This document shows, piece after piece, positions 7,425-10,151 of a stretch of 10,151 nt of DNA. Under the pieces are notes generated by a model that was not told where the DNA came from, searched no databases, and saw only the letters and a list, made by a program, of their open reading frames with translations. The stretch's first letter is position 1. Every line of letters starts with the position of its first letter. The stretch lies in NCBI GenBank assembly GCA_964416175.1, contig CAYQDF010000113.1, forward strand, positions 1 to 10,151, read 5' to 3'. The stretch comes from CAYQDF01 sp964416175 (GTDB lineage: Bacteria > Chloroflexota > Anaerolineae > Anaerolineales > UBA4823). The translations under genes and the position numbers were made by a program.

Positions 7425-7613
7425 TATGCCGAGTAAAGCCAGGATTACCCCGAGATGCAGCAACAAATCTGTTTCTACCAGCCAGCCACCCAAAGGGAGA
7501 ACTTGAAGAATTCCATTGATAATGATGAGTACAATTCCAATCATTGGGAGCAGTCCTTTACGGTGCGCCAGAAAGTCTGAAATTCTATCGAGCAGCAGGT
7601 TAACTATCCTCAT
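7404..7613 (-). CDS. Small two-helix membrane protein coupled to hflX
   Basis: I do not recognise a named family. The 69 residues comprise a short, mildly basic N-terminal amphipathic segment (1-19, MRIVNLLLDRISDFLAHRK), a hydrophobic helix at about 21-40, a short PLGG turn, and a second helix at about 47-69 that runs to the C-terminus. Several things argue that it is real: its ATG overlaps the hflX stop as ATGA, an AGAG site (7621-7624) lies 7 bases upstream, and the whole frame is hydrophobic in a patterned way. Its stop lies 21 bases inside the 3' end of convergent pckA. It could be a membrane anchor or partner related to HflX, or an unrelated passenger in the operon. Confidence 0.7.
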   Translation of the reverse strand: MRIVNLLLDRISDFLAHRKGLLPMIGIVLIIINGILQVLPLGGWLVETDLLLHLGVILALLGILLAWAL

Positions 7614-8959
7614 GTATTAACTCTGCTACCAGGATGCAGGTGTCGGCTGAATCTAGCCAGCAATCTACCTGGAATACTTCCAGAGATTGTAACCCCACCG
7701 TTCTTGTGTTCGATCTGGTCGATTCTTCCGAATTCATGGAACAGAGAGATCAGGTTTCCTTCGCTGTAGGGGAGCCATACTTTTATTCGCGTGTAATTTT
7801 CAAAAAGATGATCTTGAATTGCAGAAAGCAGATCGTCCACCCCTTGACCGGTCCGGGCTGAGATCGCCACCGCATTCGGAAATCCGGCGATCAATCGGCG
7901 AGCACGTTCCGGATCGTTCAACAGATCGATCTTGTTCAGAGCGATCAATACCGGGATCTTATCAGCTTCAATCTCGACCAGGGTCTGATAGACCGCTTTG
8001 GCCTGTGCCTGGGCATTGATGTGCGTGACATCAACGACATGGAGCAACAGATCGGCTTCCGTGATCTCCTCTAAAGTCGCGCGAAACGCAGCGACGAGGG
8101 TTGTGGGAAGGTTTTGGATAAAACCAACAGTGTCTGTGAACAAGACACTCTGCCCTCCTGGCAGTTCGACCCGTCGTGTGGTGGGATCCAGGGTGGCAAA
8201 AAGCTGGTCCGCCACGTAAACATCAGCGTTCGACAAACGATTCAACAATGTGGATTTACCTGCATTTGTATATCCCACCAAAGCTACGATAGGTATCTTT
8301 GATTTCTTGCGACGGGCTCGATACTGGAGTCGATGGGTCCGGACTTTTTCGAGTTCTGACTTCAGGTGAGTGATCCGCCGCCTGATATCCCGGCGGTCGA
8401 CCTCCAGCTGCGTCTCACCCGGCCCCCGCAGCCCTACCCCACCAACACTCCCCGAGCGCCCTCCCCCGCCACCTGCCTGCCTGGCAAGATGAGTCCAGGC
8501 GCGCGTAAGCCTGGGAAGCCGATACTCATATTGTGCGAGTTCGACTTGGAGAGCCCCTTCCCGGGTTTGGGCATGCAGGGCAAATATATCCAGGATCAGG
8601 GCTGTTCGATCAAGAATTCGTACGCGCTCGCTGACCCTTTCGCTCAAGATGCGTTCAAGTTCTCGCAGGTGACGCGGTGATAGTTCCTCATCGAAGATGA
8701 CGATGTCCGCCTGCGTCTCCTCTACCAAGGCAACGACTTCATCGATTTTTCCAAGCCCGATGAAGGTTTTAGGGTTCGGAGAATCCAATCGCTGGGTAGC
8801 CTGCCCAACGACTTCGAGGCCAGCTGTCTCAGCAAGGAGACCCAGTTCGGTCAACGAATCTTCCAATGAGAGAAGATGTTCGTTGTTTTTAAGACGAACA
8901 CCGACCAGGAATGCGCGTTCTTTCGGTCTGATGGTCGATTCGGGAAATTTCGGTGACAA
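7610..8959 (-). CDS. hflX: GTPase HflX
   Basis: HflX is a ribosome-associated GTPase that binds the 50S subunit and splits stalled 70S ribosomes, notably under heat stress. The 449 residues show the HflX N-terminal domain (about 14-200), including FIGLGKIDEV (66-75), the Gly-rich loop GGGGGRSG (163-170) and GPGETQLEVDRR (179-190), a basic coiled-coil linker, then the G domain with G1 GYTNAGKST (229-237), G2 around TLDPTTR (256-262), G3 DTVGF (276-280), G4 NKID (342-345) and G5 SAR (367-369). All five G motifs are intact. The start is TTG at 8959: an in-frame TAA lies immediately upstream and no ATG, GTG or other TTG occurs before the conserved domain. The ribosome site is weak (GAGAACGGG region), and the kinase stop is only 14 bases upstream, so coupling is likely. 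Confidence 0.97.
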   Translation of the reverse strand: MSPKFPESTIRPKERAFLVGVRLKNNEHLLSLEDSLTELGLLAETAGLEVVGQATQRLDSPNPKTFIGLGKIDEVVALVEETQADIVIFDEELSPRHLRELERILSERVSERVRILDRTALILDIFALHAQTREGALQVELAQYEYRLPRLTRAWTHLARQAGGGGGRSGSVGGVGLRGPGETQLEVDRRDIRRRITHLKSELEKVRTHRLQYRARRKKSKIPIVALVGYTNAGKSTLLNRLSNADVYVADQLFATLDPTTRRVELPGGQSVLFTDTVGFIQNLPTTLVAAFRATLEEITEADLLLHVVDVTHINAQAQAKAVYQTLVEIEADKIPVLIALNKIDLLNDPERARRLIAGFPNAVAISARTGQGVDDLLSAIQDHLFENYTRIKVWLPYSEGNLISLFHEFGRIDQIEHKNGGVTISGSIPGRLLARFSRHLHPGSRVNT

Positions 8960-8973
8960 TTATTAACCCGTTC

Positions 8974-10119
8974 TCACGATTGGATAGAGTAGTCCGGTGG
9001 CTCAGACCTCCAGGGAAGCACAATGTGGAAAGTCGAACCCGGGCACAAATTTTCATTGCGTCCGTCAGATTCGACCCAGATCGAACCCCCGTGGGCTTCG
9101 ATCACACCCCTGGCGATAGTCAAACCCAATCCTGGACCTCCACCTTTGAATTTCGCAATTCCACTGGAATGGCGAGCAGCATCTTCGAGATGAGTGAACT
9201 TATCGAAAATCAACTCGCGGTCCTCCGGATCAATACCAATGCCTGTGTCCGCGATGATGATTTCCAGAAAACCGGAGGTTTTCCTTCCGTCGACAATAAT
9301 TTTACCGCCATCTGGAGTGTATTTGATGGCATTCAGCAAGATGTTCGCAAGGGCTTGTAAAATTCTCTCCGCATCTGCGTAAAGCAGCTCGTCGTCTCCC
9401 TCGAACCGATGGACTTCCAGGTTCAGTCCTCGACCTTTCACATTAGGCTCTAATTGAGCGAGAATTACCGAAAGTAATTGATGGATCCACATCGGTTGAT
9501 AGTTGAGCTCCAGCAGTTTGTTATCGATCAACGATACCGTTACCAAATTGTTGATTATTTCCTTTAAACGACGGAGACCTGTACCCATCCCGTCAAGAAA
9601 TATCCCGTACTTATCTCCCAAACCATCCTGGAGTATCCCATCTCGGATTATCGCGGAATATCCTTCGATGATCGTCAATGGCGTCCGCAGCTCGTGTGCA
9701 GCCACGGATACAAAACCAGCCTTGCTCCGTTCGAGGCGAGCCATGGTTTCCTTTAGGAAGATAAACTGCTGACAATAATGATATAACGGCAAAATAGATG
9801 CAAGGGTCCCCTCTATGGTCTCTAAGCCATAATGTTGATCGATCGCGTATATCAAACTCGTAAATATCGCATCAAGCGTTCCGGCAAGCGAATTGTCATC
9901 GCCGGGGAAATACTCCTGCACGTTCCTGTCATTCCACTCCTTAAGAACAGAATCCATCCTTGAATGATCGCTTTTAGTGATGGATTCCGTCAGGAGATCA
10001 AAAAAGCGAGTCAATTCGACTTTAGACAGGAGCTTTTTTTCATCCTGGGTCGATAGACTATCCAGGACGGCATCGATGATTGAATCCCGGGATGCACGCA
10101 AAAACTCATGCAATTGCAT
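8974..10119 (-). CDS. Soluble sensor histidine kinase
   Basis: A 381-residue kinase of the HisKA/HATPase_c type. The H-box is AAHELRTPLTI with the phosphorylated H142, followed by a dimerisation helical hairpin to about 210. The ATP-binding domain has the N-box NAIKYTPDGG (N263), G1 DTGIGI (291-296), the F-box FDKF (305-308) and G2 GGGPGLGL (326-333). The first 130 residues are mainly helical, with no signal peptide or membrane span, so it senses an internal cue; the opening (FLRASRDSIIDAVLDSL) recalls RsbR-type N-terminal domains, but this is only a resemblance. No response regulator is in the window. The ATG at 10119 has no close Shine-Dalgarno (AGGGG is about 18 bases away), and the start codon sits in a perfect palindrome, ATGCAATTGCAT (10108-10119). 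The kinase is first in a likely operon with hflX and the small membrane gene, unless an upstream gene ends just outside the window. Confidence 0.94.
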   Translation of the reverse strand: MQLHEFLRASRDSIIDAVLDSLSTQDEKKLLSKVELTRFFDLLTESITKSDHSRMDSVLKEWNDRNVQEYFPGDDNSLAGTLDAIFTSLIYAIDQHYGLETIEGTLASILPLYHYCQQFIFLKETMARLERSKAGFVSVAAHELRTPLTIIEGYSAIIRDGILQDGLGDKYGIFLDGMGTGLRRLKEIINNLVTVSLIDNKLLELNYQPMWIHQLLSVILAQLEPNVKGRGLNLEVHRFEGDDELLYADAERILQALANILLNAIKYTPDGGKIIVDGRKTSGFLEIIIADTGIGIDPEDRELIFDKFTHLEDAARHSSGIAKFKGGGPGLGLTIARGVIEAHGGSIWVESDGRNENLCPGSTFHIVLPWRSEPPDYSIQS

Positions 10120-10151
10120 ACTTTATAGTTTATTACACCCCTGTTGAAATG

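Noticed and set aside
8400..8520. GC-rich stretch with an open + strand frame within hflX
   Set aside because: It corresponds to the Gly/Arg-rich loop and GPGETQLEVDRR motif of HflX read backwards; it is not a separate gene.

Overview
The window is a stretch of ordinary bacterial chromosome. It reads best as Chloroflexota, probably an Anaerolineae-type lineage. That guess rests on overall protein style: a PEPCK of the kind found in Chloroflexi and Deinococcus-Thermus, a soluble histidine kinase beside hflX, and a cytoplasmic-type 1005-residue FAD/Fe-S dehydrogenase. It is an impression without a database search. Coding density is high, base composition is moderate, and two of the seven genes start with TTG. 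I see no transposase, phage gene, CRISPR array, tRNA or complete intrinsic terminator.

Layout. Bases 1-49 are the 3' end of a 5S rRNA on the + strand, so an rRNA operon ends here. After about 100 bases without a gene come two minus-strand genes, transcribed right to left: a YdiJ-type FAD/Fe-S dehydrogenase (1279-4296, TTG start), then alanine racemase alr (151-1263), 15 bases apart and probably one operon. A 258-base divergent control region (4297-4554) separates them from a + strand operon of a class I/II aminotransferase (4555-5772) and ATP-dependent PEP carboxykinase pckA (5769-7424), which overlap by ATGA. A convergent minus-strand operon fills the right side. In transcription order it is a soluble sensor histidine kinase (8974-10119), the ribosome-associated GTPase hflX (7610-8959, TTG start) and a 69-residue two-helix membrane protein (7404-7613). 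The last is coupled to hflX by an ATGA overlap, and its 3' end overlaps the 3' end of pckA by 21 bases.

How the genes work together. The aminotransferase-pckA pair suggests a route from aspartate (or another amino acid feeding oxaloacetate) to phosphoenolpyruvate for gluconeogenesis. The dehydrogenase would oxidise a D-2-hydroxyacid and pass electrons through two Fe-S clusters; its link with alr may only be shared transcription. The kinase-hflX-membrane protein cluster looks like a stress or translation-quality module, but no response regulator is visible in the window. The intergenic region 4297-4554 carries the most regulatory-looking sequence: a TATAAT palindrome, a one-helical-turn direct repeat, a Fur/PerR-like palindrome and a good -35/-10 pair.

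I did not find a clearly novel multi-gene system. The points most worth a second look are the hflX-coupled small membrane protein, the kinase-hflX linkage, the operator-like elements between the divergent operons, and a degenerate repeat of the alr 3' end just past its stop codon.
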